NCBI GenBank assembly: GCA_031216915.1
Contig: CM062297.1
Span: 828,532,786-828,596,785 of the forward strand
Length of the DNA stretch: 64,000 nucleotides
DNA from: Pictodentalium vernedei
Taxonomy: Eukaryota > Mollusca > Scaphopoda > Dentaliida > Dentaliidae
Direction of reading: 5' to 3'
Part shown: piece by piece, positions 22,386 to 32,599 of the stretch
Layout: every line of letters starts with the position of its first letter
Numbering within the stretch: position 1 is the first letter of the stretch
Translations under genes and position numbers: made by a program
The notes under the pieces: model-generated
Seen by the model: the letters and a program-made list of their open reading frames with translations, nothing else
Told to the model about the DNA's origin: nothing
Databases searched by the model: none

Positions 22386-23306
22386 ATTAGCTTGCGATAC
22401 AAGAGATATTTTTTATGAACAATTGATTTATCCTTCCAAACGAGAATTTTGGGTTCTCAATTGCACCCTCTCATCACGCTTGTTTCAACGAGTGGTCATA
22501 AACTACGCTTTGAGAGAATAAATTTAAAAGTACCAAACGTCGTGTAGTATTTTGCGCAGCGCTCGGCGAATTCAGTCAATTCGTTGAGTGAAGATTTAAT
22601 AACGGTAGATTATTCACAATCCGGTCGATACTGAACAACAGAAAGCCATACACTTCCAGTATTGTAACTGGCTGTCTGGGTTACCAGAGACGTTCGCGAA
22701 GTTAAATGTGAGTTTGTTCTTATCTGCACAAAACTCTCTGAGTACAATAGTACTGAATAACTCAATGAGATGTAAGTTATTTTCTGTCAAAAACTGACCG
22801 CGCAGGGGGAAGAGGTTTTTAGTTCTGTTAAACTGTTGAAGTGTTTCAGTCAATTATTGTTTCATTGCAAACAAACAAGAAGATAAACATAGCTGAATTT
22901 GATGGCCTAAAATGCAATTTATTTTTTTGTGAATTTTCGTTGGAATTTCTCAGAAAATTATTGAGCGTAGCACCAATAATTCACTTCTATTCAAATTTCG
23001 CATTTCTTGAAACAAATCTCCGAGATTCCAAAACGGAAAAAAGTCTGACTGGCCTTTTTGAGTGTTTCTGAGGTTTGATATGGTTTTGTTGAAATTTGTT
23101 TTTCAACTGCTCAATTTGTTAATTACGTTGGCGCAGGTCTCCGATGCGGTAGGTTTTATTCGTTTGTATTATTGCTTTTTAATGACACTGTCAACAGCCA
23201 GGGTCACATTGTGTCAGACGCTTTTACGGATGGAGGAACCTGAGTTCCCGGAATGAACCAGCGTGCAGCAGCGAGCAGCTGTCAGACTCCAAAAACGTAC
23301 AAAATC
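22386..23306. other. no recognised gene; one coding-like minus-strand frame
   Basis: The minus-strand frame 22,853-22,614 (79 codons) has a fairly natural composition, including LFPLRGQFLTENNLHLIELF, but no recognised domain and no clear splice context. It is recorded here rather than as a gene. The rest is AT-rich. Confidence 0.3.
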
Positions 23307-23854
23307 GGTTCATTCCCACTAGTCTAATTCCCTGTAGACCAACTCCCACGAGGCCAATTCACAAAAGACCAATTCCCATTTGACCAACTGGTGTGTTCTA
23401 CTTTAAAAATAATTCTATATCAATAATTTGATATATTTATAAATATTTATTTATGTATTTAATGTTATTGATATTCAAGCCTGAAAATAAGCAGTCTGCC
23501 ATTTGCAGAATGAGGTCCCCAGAGGGGGAATTTGCTGATGCTATCCCATACAGTGGGCCAGTCTATCCTCTGGGTACCTCTTTCTGATTATGTTTGAGAC
23601 CTTGATTCAAGTTGAGGTTCACAGAGGGTAAATTTAGTGATGCTACCCTGCTGTGCAGGGTAGCATCACCAAATTCACCCTCTGGGGACCTCATTTCTCA
23701 GATGATAGTCTGCTCATTTTCTGGCTTGTTGATATTTTATAGACGCTGGGCAGATTTTTATAAATAAATTGTTTTCCTAATTATCCTTAATCAACTCTTA
23801 ATCAGAAACACTATGTAGTTGGTAAAAGGGGAATTGGTCTAGTGGGAAGACACC
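23307..23854. mobile_element. GACCAATTCCC tandem-end element with 8-bp duplication
   Basis: Starts GGTTCATTCCCACTAG and ends ctagtgggaagacacc, with ACAAAATC directly before (23,299-23,306) and after (23,855-23,862). The left end carries about five 15-bp units ending in caattccc or caactccc. The centre contains an imperfect hairpin gatgctaccctgctgtgca gggtagcatcac near 23,640-23,670 (two arms). Copies: 20,425 (half) and 30,146 (opposite orientation). 8-bp duplications are made by hAT, P and some other superfamilies; the superfamily is not assigned. Confidence 0.85.
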
Positions 23855-24082
23855 ACAAAATCTGCACAAGCAAGTTTTTCAGCACTTGGAAGCAAGTGCA
23901 CAACGCCACCCTGCCTACGCAAGTTGTTTTCTGTCCCCATAGTTGACTGCTGGATTATTTTATTCCCGTTTAGCCCAAATGAACGGGACTACAGATTGAA
24001 CGGACATGTACGAATGTGTCCGAACGGGAGAGAGGGAGGGTGAAAACCTGGTTTGTCCATACCATGACAGCTCAAGTTACCA

Positions 24083-24850
24083 CAGATAAAATATTTCAAC
24101 TACACCATCAAGGCATGGCCAAGAAAATGTTTACCTTGATGCGATTCTCTATAACATTACCTCCCCTTAATTTGGTAAAGCTGTTCAGGCATTTAACACT
24201 GAAAGAGATGGGAACTTCATATAAAAACTTATTTGTTTTAATATTCGTGTATTTTGATCATCGACGTGCGCATCATTTCACAAACTACAGTTCTTTTCCT
24301 GTGGGCTAGTATAAGCAAATAAAAGCTATCGTGTTACACTTTTTTTCCCAATCGATTTGAACATTGGGCTATTGTTCCCAGTAGAAACCCATTTAAAAAA
24401 ATAGGAAACTGCCTTTTCAGACCCTTTTGGTGATCTATAACTTTTGTTTATATTCATTGTATCAACAGTGTGCGCATCGTTGCATAAAATACAGACATTG
24501 TTCATTTTAATAATCTAAAAGTCTGTCAGATGCGGTTTTCCTATTTTTTCCTCTGATGAATTAAAATTTCCAAATTGCTATGAAAACACAGACTGTACAA
24601 TAACACAGAGATGGACGAGAAATTACATAGCAATTGCTTTAATTGGTGTCGCTATTTCACACCTCATTGTCATTCATCCACGCACATCAAGTCTCAGAAA
24701 TTTCCCACCTCACCACCCACATCCACTGCCTTCTTAATTGGAATTCGTCTCGCAAGTTCAATAATCTCAAGGGAGATAATTTTCGCGTAAGATATTATTT
24801 TAATCAATATCGTTGAAGGCATGCCTTGATGGTGTAGTTGAAATATTTGC
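24083..24850. repeat. split palindrome, ends of the AAGGCATGCCTT family 700 bp apart
   Basis: aaaatatttcaactacacca tcaaggcatg (24,088-24,117) and gaaggcatgccttgatggtg tagttgaaat (24,815-24,846) are inverted copies of the two halves of the 72-bp hairpin at 16,665. About 700 bp lies between them with no gene recognised. It is either a longer parental element whose ends the hairpin represents, or a hairpin opened by an insertion. Confidence 0.55.
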
Positions 24851-25048
24851 TTATTTGTTTATTGGTGTTTTAACGCCACTTTCAACAACAGGATCACATC
24901 GTGTCGGGAATACTAGTCAGTCGAGATTACTGTTAAAAAACTCAAAATTACTTGAAAATTCATTTCTAGATTAAAACATGATGTAATTCTGATGCCAGGG
25001 ACCCCCGCGGTCATCTTATTTAATTAACACAACACTTACCCACGTGGG

Positions 25049-25832
25049 CAATCGGGGAATGACGGAGAAAAGCCCTGGTGGAGAAAAGCCCTAAGGAGAA
25101 AAGCCCTGGTCATTTTTGCAACAAAGGAGAAAAGCCCTGGTCCATTTTTTCAAGGGGTGGAGAAAAGCCCTGGTTGAATTTATTTTACTATTTTATCAAT
25201 TTCCTTTGGTTAATAAACAAATTCTAGATAACTAAAGATTTTCAATTTAGGTCTCAAAAAAAAAAAAATAAGTTGCCTCTTATCTGTTTAAATTATTTTT
25301 CAGTCCTGTCAATGTTTGCAAAACAATTACCAAATATAATTGTTGTAAACACAGCTCATTGTGTTTAGAAATTCAAAAATATTATCAAAACATCCCTCTG
25401 CTGTTCAGTTGTCTTAGACAACCACTTGTCCATGTTTGTAAATTAATTAATGTTATTGTTGTAAACATATGAGCCAAGCCAAAGTCTATTGCAGCTTTTA
25501 CCTGAATTAAAATAAAAGTGAATGAAAATTAAAGGTTTTATTAATTTAAAAATAAAAATTACACAAAGAATGAAAAAACTAGACATAAAAGGTGATTACT
25601 GTACAAAAAACAGTAAATAAATTAAAAAAAAGAAAAAAGAATAAAATATGTGATTTCATATAAAAAATAATGAATAAAAAAATAACAGAAAAAAATATGA
25701 AAAAAATTGAGTGAGGGCTTTTCTCCACTCCATGCAAAAATGGACCAGAGCTTTCCTCCTCAGATGCCATTTCAGGGCTTTTCTCCTTAGGGCTTTTCTC
25801 CATCAGGGCTTTTTTCCGTACACCCAATCGGG
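25049..25832. mobile_element. GGAGAAAAGCCCTGGT tandem-end element (25,057-25,824) with 8-bp duplication
   Basis: CAATCGGG flanks the element at 25,049-25,056 and 25,825-25,832. The left end has five units of ggagaaaagccctggt in direct order within about 120 bp (25,064-25,180). The right end has the inverse cagggcttttctcc units (25,706-25,818). The AT-rich middle of about 500 bp has no gene. The flanks are SINE sequence, so it inserted into an older SINE (25,833-25,940 and a degenerate part at the left). Its layout resembles the element at 23,307. Confidence 0.8.
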
Positions 25833-25940
25833 ATTCAGTGTCTTGTATATGCACACAACGCCGTTACCGCTGGTCAGGATCGTACCGTCCACGTTTCGGT
25901 TTGAAGTTCACTACTCTAACCGCTGAGCCATCTTGCTCTC
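25833..25940 (-). repeat. tRNA-headed SINE, head part
   Basis: The minus strand reads a head with tcagcggttagagtagtgaa, then gaaacgtggacggt, then gcgttgtgtgcatatac. This is a diverged copy of the SINE family at 28,730. Its body is interrupted at the left by the element at 25,057. Confidence 0.6.
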
Positions 25941-26184
25941 GATACTTCAGGTAACGTGTTAACAGAGCACAAACACTCACAAACCTACTAATCTTCTTCG
26001 TACAAATTTATCAGCAAAATAGATAACCCCATCTAGTCCATGACCATACAAACTACGGGGAAGAAGTTTATTTTACACACAAACAAAATGGCGGAGTTTC
26101 CGACCGCCTCAGATTAAATTTTCGTTTACCGTTTGTATAGTTTTAAATCCTTCGTGTAGATTCCATTGCATACTGAATGTTCGG
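25941..26184. other. no gene seen
   Basis: No supported feature. Confidence 0.35.
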
Positions 26185-26396
26185 TTAACCCTATGCACTC
26201 TGATGTTAAAATACCAATGTTTTCAGCAGCAAATGTTTCCCACAATGCAACTGGGAATTTAAAAAAATATATCTTGCTTGACAGAGCTCATCGAGCTCTG
26301 TCAAACAAGATATAATTTGTTCAATTTGTCTTGCTGCATGAGCAATGTGGAGGCAATCATGAAAACCTGAAATACTACCAGTGTGCAAAGAGTTAA
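26185..26396. mobile_element. TTAACCCTATGC-ended foldback MITE
   Basis: TTAA at both ends (26,185 and 26,393). The inner hairpin atatcttg and gacagagctcatcgagctct gtc lies near 26,270-26,312. A further relative of the TTAA group, but with its own arms. Confidence 0.65.
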
Positions 26397-26814
26397 TGTT
26401 ACGACTTAAACGACTGAAAGAAGCCCCGAGTACTCGGTAGTTTTAAAACGAACTCCAACAAAGATCTGATGACTTCTGAGGTCGGTGAGGCAAACGTCTC
26501 GAAGAGATTTCCGACTTTAGTAGGGCCGTGCGATTCTCAACCTCGTATCGAATCGAACTGCTGTTCATGTTGCAGATATATCACACTCTTAAAATCGTGA
26601 ATTGCGACAGATATTATCGATCCCCATTCAAGTTTTGTATTAAATAGCAACTCGTCTGTTTTGGGCAAGTCAATCAAAATGCGGAATATTCACGAAACGG
26701 AATCAAAGTAGTTTCGAATGTCAAAGTAGTCTCGAAATCTCTTCTTCTATCATAAGGTTTCTGATGAGAGAAGAAGGATTCAAGGAGAGAAATTTGGTTT
26801 GATTTTAACCTTTT
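26397..26814. other. no gene; start of a gattcgaa-rich region
   Basis: Repeated atcgaatcg and gattcga motifs begin here and recur at 27,480-27,570, 28,610-28,660, 29,400-30,020 and 51,070-51,170. They look like parts of elements with tagggc-type ends. Confidence 0.4.
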
Positions 26815-26935
26815 ACCCAACGCAGACGATATCAAAATTTGTTATTTTAAATATCATTTTTTCATATTTAAAAACAAATGTCAACAAAACCATATCATGT
26901 GACCTCCTCGTTGGAACGAGCTCGTCGAGTCAAAA
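26815..26935. mobile_element. TTAA foldback MITE, variant B, right arm deleted
   Basis: TTAACCTTTTACCCAACGCAG through accatatcatgtgacc to gagctcgtcgag, then unrelated gattcgaa-type sequence. It is broken exactly at the hairpin tip. Confidence 0.7.
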
Positions 26936-27001
26936 CGAATCGGGTGGAGAATATCGAATCGAATCTTACAGCTTTTTCAAGGTGAAGGTCTATCACACTC
27001 T

Positions 27002-27242
27002 TTAACCCTTCCCCTAACATGAAAAGCAGACGACACTTGCAAACAAAATTACTGTTCAACAAATTTTGACCCATTTTTTGCGTCAAAAACATAGCTCATG
27101 ATCCCTCATTGGAACGAGCTCGTTCCAATGAGGGGTCATAAACTATGTTTTGTGCGCGAAAAATGAAAACATAATCAAAATTTAATGGTATTTTTGTGAT
27201 AGCGCCTGTCGGTCTTGGCCGTTTCGATTGATAAAGAGTAAA
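27002..27242. mobile_element. TTAA foldback MITE, variant Y/X, short core
   Basis: Left end type Y (cctaacatgaaaagcagacg), right end type X (gcgcctgtcggtcttggccg). The core is only gaacgagctcgttc (27,113-27,126), lacking the central nine bases found in most copies. Confidence 0.8.
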
Positions 27243-27604
27243 GTCGCGGATTAAAGAAAATATTGTCAATCTCCATTCAAGTATTGTATTGAATGCCGAA
27301 TCGTCTCTTTGGGTAAGGTAGTCAAAACGCGGAATATTTCCGAGACGGAATCAATGTAGTTTCGGAGAAGAAACTGTGTGTGTGGGGGGGGGGGGGGGGG
27401 GGGGAGAGAGTGGGGGAGGGGGGGGGGGCGAGGGGGGTGCAGGTGGTAGGATATTGATAACATTTTGACAATTCAAAAAATTTAGGATCAGATCGAAACA
27501 AATCGTATGATCAAAATAATTACAAATCGAATCAAATTTCGAAACTTCGCTGAGCCCTAACTTTGAAATTATTTTCACGTTGCATTTATGACGTCGATGG
27601 TGGG
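27243..27604. repeat. G-rich low complexity and gattcgaa-rich DNA
   Basis: A long G-rich tract (27,380-27,440) makes apparent proline-rich ORFs on the other strand. These are not genes. Confidence 0.7.
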
Positions 27605-27852
27605 TTAACCCTTTCAACACTGGCGCCCTGGAAGTTATCATATCAGTCAATACTGTCATCGGCAAATTTGGAGAAACCATTCTGGTTTGTTGGCAGGTTC
27701 TGTGATAATTTAATCTAAGAGCCCTGTCGAACTGTTGGATTAAATTATTACCGAACCTCGCTTCAGATTTTGTGCTCTTAATATCGTCTGCTCGTGCAGA
27801 ACCAATTTTTTCTGCACGTAAAAGTTTATGCATACCGGGTTGAAAGGGTTAA
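27605..27852. mobile_element. TTAACCCTTTCAACAC-ended foldback MITE
   Basis: TTAA at both ends, ends ccctttcaacac and ccgggttgaaaggg. The arms pair around gatctaagagccctgtcgaa-type sequence with a centre near 27,725; taatttaatc and gattaaatta are the inner arms. Confidence 0.65.
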
Positions 27853-28224
27853 AGACATATGTGAAAACATATCCACATGTGAAGATCCCAGCGATGGAAA
27901 ACCGGAAATATCTAACTATAACTATATCGAGGAAATATTGTAGAATTCGATATATCATCCCGCGCGGAGAAATTTGGTATTATTTGTGAACGGTGTGCAA
28001 ATGATACAAGAGGACAATATTTTTGTTACAGGGTTTCAGTGGACACGGTTAGGTAATGGTTGGCGTGTGTTGTTATGATGGGATGAAGTACTGTCTTATA
28101 TTTGACGAGTGAGACTGGAATATACATGGATGATGACATGGTCAGATGCTATTTATGTTAATATAGCAGAAAAAACACATGGTCTTTATTCTCAGCATTA
28201 TTCATGCACAATGTCAATCTCAAA

Positions 28225-28527
28225 TACAGTTAAAACTGGAAGTCCTGTCATGAAATGCGCACAAATAGCACGTTGATCTGCGCGTTAATCTACGCGTTAT
28301 GACCATAGTACGGCTATCAAATTCTGTACACCTGGCCTGTGCACAAGCAATGTTTCAGCCAATGGACCTCCGGGTAACCCGGAGGTCCATTGGCAGAAAC
28401 GTTGCCTGTATTTGCTATGAGTAACCAGAAGAACCTGCCGTGCTTTGGATGGCATTCGATATGGCGGCAATTGTGCGAAGCCTAGATAAGCGCACAGTTC
28501 GTGACAGGACTTCTAGTTTTAACTGTA
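28225..28527. mobile_element. CAGTTAAAAC-ended foldback MITE, copy 2
   Basis: TA, then CAGTTAAAACTGGAAGTCC, then at the right tctagttttaactg and TA. The core cagccaatggacctccgggt aaccc and complement lies near 28,350-28,400. Inverted orientation relative to 553-846. Confidence 0.85.
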
Positions 28528-28729
28528 TACGATGTGCGAGACAATGAAGGTGACTGATATCAAGCTTTATTTTCCTGTGAAAAGATTCTAAATACAACGA
28601 ATAGGGCAGATGATTTCGAATCGAACCCAACCGAATAGCAACTGATGATTCGAAATCGAATCTCCAAACTTCGTAGGACCATAGTAAATATATAGAAGTG
28701 TGATCGCAAAAGCGATCTCAGTGGGCAGG

Positions 28730-29085
28730 GAGCGCGGCGGCCCAGTGGCTACGACATTGGACTTCAAACCGAAAGGTTCAGGGTTCGATCTCCGCTAGGG
28801 CTAACTGCGTTGTGTCCTTAGGCAAGGCACTTAATCCCAAATGCCCATGCGGGAGCACAGTGGCGCCGTGTACTAAGGCGTACCGCGCGTCGATGGTATT
28901 CCTGTCTTCAACCATTGCTGACCTTGCTTCTGTGGAGTTAGTATGTTGGGGAGTCCGACGGTTGCTCGCCGCTGCTCGGTAGTTCTCTCCGGGTATTCAG
29001 GCTATCACCACTTGTACAACTATCCGACACGAGGTGACGCTGCCTGTCCAAAGTGTCGTTAAACCCCAATAAATAAATAAATGAA

Positions 29086-29127
<42 letters not shown>
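28730..29127 (+). repeat. full-length tRNA-headed SINE
   Basis: The head has gcgcggcggcccagtggct and a B box ggttcgatctcc (28,786-28,800). The body has gcgttgtgtccttaggcaag gcac, then gcgtaccgcgcgtcgatgg, then ttgctcgccgctgctcgg, then aagtgtcgttaaacccc. The tail is a run of AATA units (29,070-29,127). Such SINEs are transcribed by polymerase III and copied by a LINE. It is about 400 bp, the longest copy here. Confidence 0.85.
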
Positions 29128-29130
<3 letters not shown>

Positions 29131-29418
29131 ACCCCTGATGGTTTCGAAACATGGATCTTTCGCTTGCCTTATAATTTACATTGTTGCAACCGTCCTTATA
29201 ACGTGGAGCGCGGGGATTCCGCGCCCACTTTATAAGTAGTGTTGCAGCAATGTAACTAGTGACCTCGGCACTCGTGTACTCATGCTACCTGCAGCATGCG
29301 CAAGCCTTAGGGTTTTTATGGCAATTAGATCATTAGGTAAAAAAACAAGTGATTTAAAAAAAATTGTTTCGCGCTGTTTCCGACTGGATTCGGGTTAGAT
29401 TTTGATATCAGAACCTCG
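29128..29418. other. no gene seen
   Basis: Contains the inverted pair aacgtggagcgcgggg and ccgcgcccacttt near 29,200-29,235. Nothing else supported. Confidence 0.35.
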
Positions 29419-30005
29419 ATTCGATTCTAGGGCTGCACGATATTCAAAAACGAATACCGGTATCGGTATTCAAAAACATACCGCGGTATACCAGTATATC
29501 GAAAACTGTTAAGATATATGAACATAGGTACCACAATCGAGACTTGAGGCATCATAGTCGGAACGAATCAGCATGCCTTGATGATGCAGTTCGAAAAACA
29601 TTTACCAAACGCAGACGATATCAAAATTTATTAGTTTAAAAATCAGTTTATCCGATTTTTCCCCAAAACTTCTACAAAACAATATCATGTGACCCCTCAT
29701 TGGAACGAGCTCGTTCCAATGAGGGGTAACATGAAATAGTTTTGTTGAAATTTTAAAAAATATTGTTTTAGCTGGGGAGTTTGTATATTACGTGGGCGCA
29801 TGCAGACGATTCCTTGGGCAAAGAGACAATATTATTCATCCGGGGTTACAGTTAAAAAACTCAAGTCATCTTGAAAATTAAATTGTGGGTAAATAAATAA
29901 TGACGATAAACCGATATTTTTGTAATTACGCCGGTATTCAATCGATATTGGTTTGAATACCGGTATATATCGGTTTATCGATATACCGTGCAGCTCTATT
30001 CGATT
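29419..30005. mobile_element. hAT-like foldback element (29,427-29,997) with 8-bp repeat flanks
   Basis: ATTCGATT lies at 29,419-29,426 and 29,998-30,005. The ends are ctagggctgcacgatat and atataccgtgcagctct, and the subterminal sequence is rich in ataccggtat and cgatataccg. The 8-bp flank and AGGGCTG-type ends fit hAT; the region is rich in gattcg, so the flank match is weaker evidence than it looks. A TTAA foldback element (29,599-29,827) is nested inside. Confidence 0.6.
29599..29827. mobile_element. TTAA foldback MITE, variant B, nested, short core
   Basis: atttaccaaacgcagacgat at the left and cttgggcaaagagac at the right. Arms with atatcatgtgacccctcatt and complement; the core is the short gaacgagctcgttc form. 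Terminal TTAA motifs are degenerate. Confidence 0.75.
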
Positions 30006-30137
30006 CGAAATTAGATTCAAAGATAGAAATTCCAAGTTATTATTACGTTTGATTTGTTGGTGTGTGGAATTACAGTCTGTTTCCAGCTGTACCACACTCC
30101 CGTTGTTAAGCGTTCCTGTTATTAACTAAACTAGGAG

Positions 30138-30813
30138 GAATGCCAGGTGTCTTCCCACTAGATCTACTCCCTTTAGACCAATTCCCTTCAGGCCAATTCC
30201 TAAAAGACCAATTCCCCTTAGACTAACTACATACTGTTATTGATTAAGGATTGATTAAGGATAATTAAGAAAACATTTATTTATTGATAAGCACTTTATC
30301 TGATAAAAAAAATAATAAAAACAATCACAGCCTTTGAAAGTGTGTGATTACTATAACAATTGTTATGAAAAATCTGCCCAACATCTATAAAATATCAACA
30401 AGCCAGAAAATAAGGAGACTATCATCTGAAAAATGAGGTCCCCAGAGGGTGAATTTGGTGATGCTACCCTGCAGAGCAGGGTAGCATCACTAAATTTACC
30501 CTCTGTGAACCTCAACCTGAATCAAGGTCTCAAACATAAACAGAAAGAGGTACCCAGAGGATAATCTGGCCCACTGTATGGGATAGCATCAGGAAATTCA
30601 CCCTCTGGGGACCTCATTCTGCAAATGACAGACTGCTTATTTTCAGGCTTGAATATCAATAACATTAAATACATTTATAAATATTTATAAATATATCAAA
30701 TTATTGATATAGAATTATTTTAAAAGTAGAACACATCAGTTGGTCTAAGGGGAATTGGTCTTTTGGGAAATGGCCTCGTGGGAATTGGTCTAGTGGGAAT
30801 GAACCGAATGTCA
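30138..30813. mobile_element. GACCAATTCCC tandem-end element (30,146-30,805), complete, inverted
   Basis: Flanked by GAATGCCA (30,138-30,145) and GAATGTCA (30,806-30,813), an 8-bp duplication with one mismatch. Both ends carry the 15-bp tandem units. The centre has gatgctaccctgcagagcag and gggtagcatcac as a hairpin, and two further complementary blocks ending in tctggggacctcatt. It is the most complete copy (660 bp); the 23,307 copy has an internal deletion in one end. Confidence 0.85.
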
Positions 30814-31191
30814 TTTCTGTGTCAGCCTGATCTTAAGCAACGAAAAACGATGGTCGCTGTTAAAACTCGTTTATGTCAGCTGAAGATGTGAAACGGCGGT
30901 AGAGAAGTTCTGCCAACCCAGTTGAATTGATTGCAAACATTGACTGGTGCACCACAAATATAAAGTAAGCAATGTGACAAATGTTCTGGAAATGTGTTAA
31001 ACCATCACGGCAAAAGTTTATTCAAACTGTTTCAAATTATTTGTTTGTAATTTCGGTATTGTGTCATCACATTTCACAATAATCCCTTATATTATTCAAC
31101 TTTCGTGCGATTAAAATGTATATTTTCCCAAGTTTGCATTTGATGAATGAGGTTGACATTTCAGAAAAAAACTTTATCTTTGTGTTCACAG
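30814..31191. promoter_or_regulatory. presumed upstream or 5' UTR intron of the chitinase gene
   Basis: No clear promoter element could be identified. The acceptor-like tctttgtgttcacag at 31,177-31,191 suggests that the start codon is in a second exon and that the true promoter is further upstream. Confidence 0.3.
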
Positions 31192-31205
31192 GTGCCGATT
31201 AGAAA

Positions 31206-31266
31206 ATGAATGGAAGGGGATCACAGGTATTACGACAAATCTTCCTTATTGTGCTACTCATTCCAG
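31206..31266 (+). CDS. chitinase, signal-peptide exon
   Basis: The start codon at 31,206 follows a good context (gaaaATGa) and an acceptor-like AG at 31,190-31,191. The frame gives a short polar start (MNGRGSQVLRQ) and a hydrophobic core (IFLIVLLIP), a typical secretory signal peptide. A donor (G|GTAAAT) follows at 31,267. The exon ends one base into a codon; the next coding exon at 47,061 begins with CA, restoring GCA (alanine), and then [10 protein letters not shown]. Start, signal and phase therefore agree, though the join across a 15.8-kb intron is inference without transcript data. Secreted chitinases hydrolyse chitin in digestion, immunity or shell and cuticle remodelling. Confidence 0.7.
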
Positions 31267-31448
31267 GTAAATACTTTAAAGATTTATATCATTTGCGTTT
31301 GACGTCATCCGTTCATTGTGTACATGATGGTTTTATTGCTTGAAGAAGTGGGATGTTTGATGATATTTTGTCTTCCTGCACCAACATAAAGGGGACTCTT
31401 TCCACTTCGATGCAGGTATTGCGAATCGTTTTCATATCAAGAAACGAC

Positions 31449-32104
31449 GGAAGCGCGGTGGCTATTTGATGAGCACTGAGCGACCCGCGCCATGCGTTGT
31501 GTCCTAAGATAAGGCACTTAATTGTGATTCCCCATGGCGGGAGGGGGCGGTCACACTTGCGTTGTGTAGTACGTCGTACTGCACGTTGATGATGCACTGG
31601 GGTGGGACGGGGGCCAAGGCACGTAATCCTGATTACCAATGTGGGGGCAAGGTGGCCTTGTGTACAATGTCGTACTACACGTCGATGATGCACTTGTCCC
31701 CAACCACTACTAAGTCTGCTTGTGCCCGCTTTTTAACCCTTTACCCAACGTAACGCCCAAAACGGGCCAGCGCTATTCTCAAAAATCGCCAATTAATTTT
31801 CATTATTTTTTCATTTTTGGTCTCAAAAACATAGGTTATGGCCCTCGACGAGCTCGTTCCAACGAGGAGTCATAACCTATATTTTTGAGACAAAAAATGA
31901 GTTATTCAATAATTTTTTTTGAAAGTGTCGTCTGCTTTTCATGTTAGGTAAAGTTTAAATTGGAGAGGCCGACAGCTACTCGCCGCCTGAACACTGATTC
32001 TCTTCGCGCACCCGGGTTTCCCCCACCGGTAAAAATGTTCAACACGATGTGACTCTGAGTGTTGAAAGTGCCGTTAAACCCCTATAACAAACAAACAAAC
32101 AAAT
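31449..32104 (+). repeat. tRNA-headed SINE interrupted by a TTAA foldback element
   Basis: The head gcgcggtggct is at 31,452. The body gcgttgtgtcctaagataag gcac follows, with an internal partial duplication (two cgtcgtact-type blocks at 31,570 and 31,672). The 3' part resumes at 31,960 with ggccgacagctactcgcc and ends ccgttaaacccctataacaa plus a CAAA tail. The interruption is exactly a TTAA-bounded element (31,733-31,958). Confidence 0.75.
31733..31958. mobile_element. TTAA foldback MITE, variant X/Y, nested in a SINE
   Basis: TTAACCCTTTACCCAACG with aaaacgggccagc (type X) at the left and tcgtctgcttttcatg with ttaggtaaagtttaa (type Y) at the right. On the left the arm is shortened at the tip (ggccctcgacgagctcgtt), losing about 12 bases. 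Confidence 0.85.
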
Positions 32105-32599
32105 TAACCGACGATCTGAAGACGTATCCTCAACTGTACTCGGTATACCGAAAGGAAATGATAAAAGGGGAAGTTAAAAAATTAGGTTTATTATGAACTT
32201 TCTTTCAAAAAAGTGAAATTTATTGCGTCTATCGGAAAGTGAGTTGTCATTCTTGGACTAATTACCTACGGTTGTTATTTTCAGTATTGTAAACATTACT
32301 ACACGATTTGATAATGTATTTTCAATTTTTTGTTCTTGGGGAGAACTCCCCGGAACACAGTTGGAGTGGGTTGGTGGAGGGGGTCCTAGGAATGTTCTCT
32401 CATAGGAAATATCATTGACAGTCAATATGACATGATAATCAACATCGGTTTGTACACTGCACATCACACAAAATGAAGCATACAAAGGAACCGTCCGAGA
32501 AAGTCATGTCATGATCGAAGAAAAATCTGGCACAAGCTCAAATATCTGAAGATAGCTTCGCACCTGGACAATATACTCCAGAGGAATCTTTATTTTTTC
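32105..32599. repeat. intron DNA, with a repeat shared with 62,060-62,215
   Basis: ttgacagtcaatatgacatg, then acactgcacatcacacaaa (32,415-32,472) resembles atgtcaatcaatatggtctg and acacagaacatcacacaaa (62,128-62,179). A loose dispersed repeat. No gene seen. Confidence 0.4.

Noticed and set aside
27351..27833. proline-rich 160-codon minus-strand ORF
   Set aside because: The proline run is the complement of a long G tract and the remainder overlaps a TTAA foldback element.
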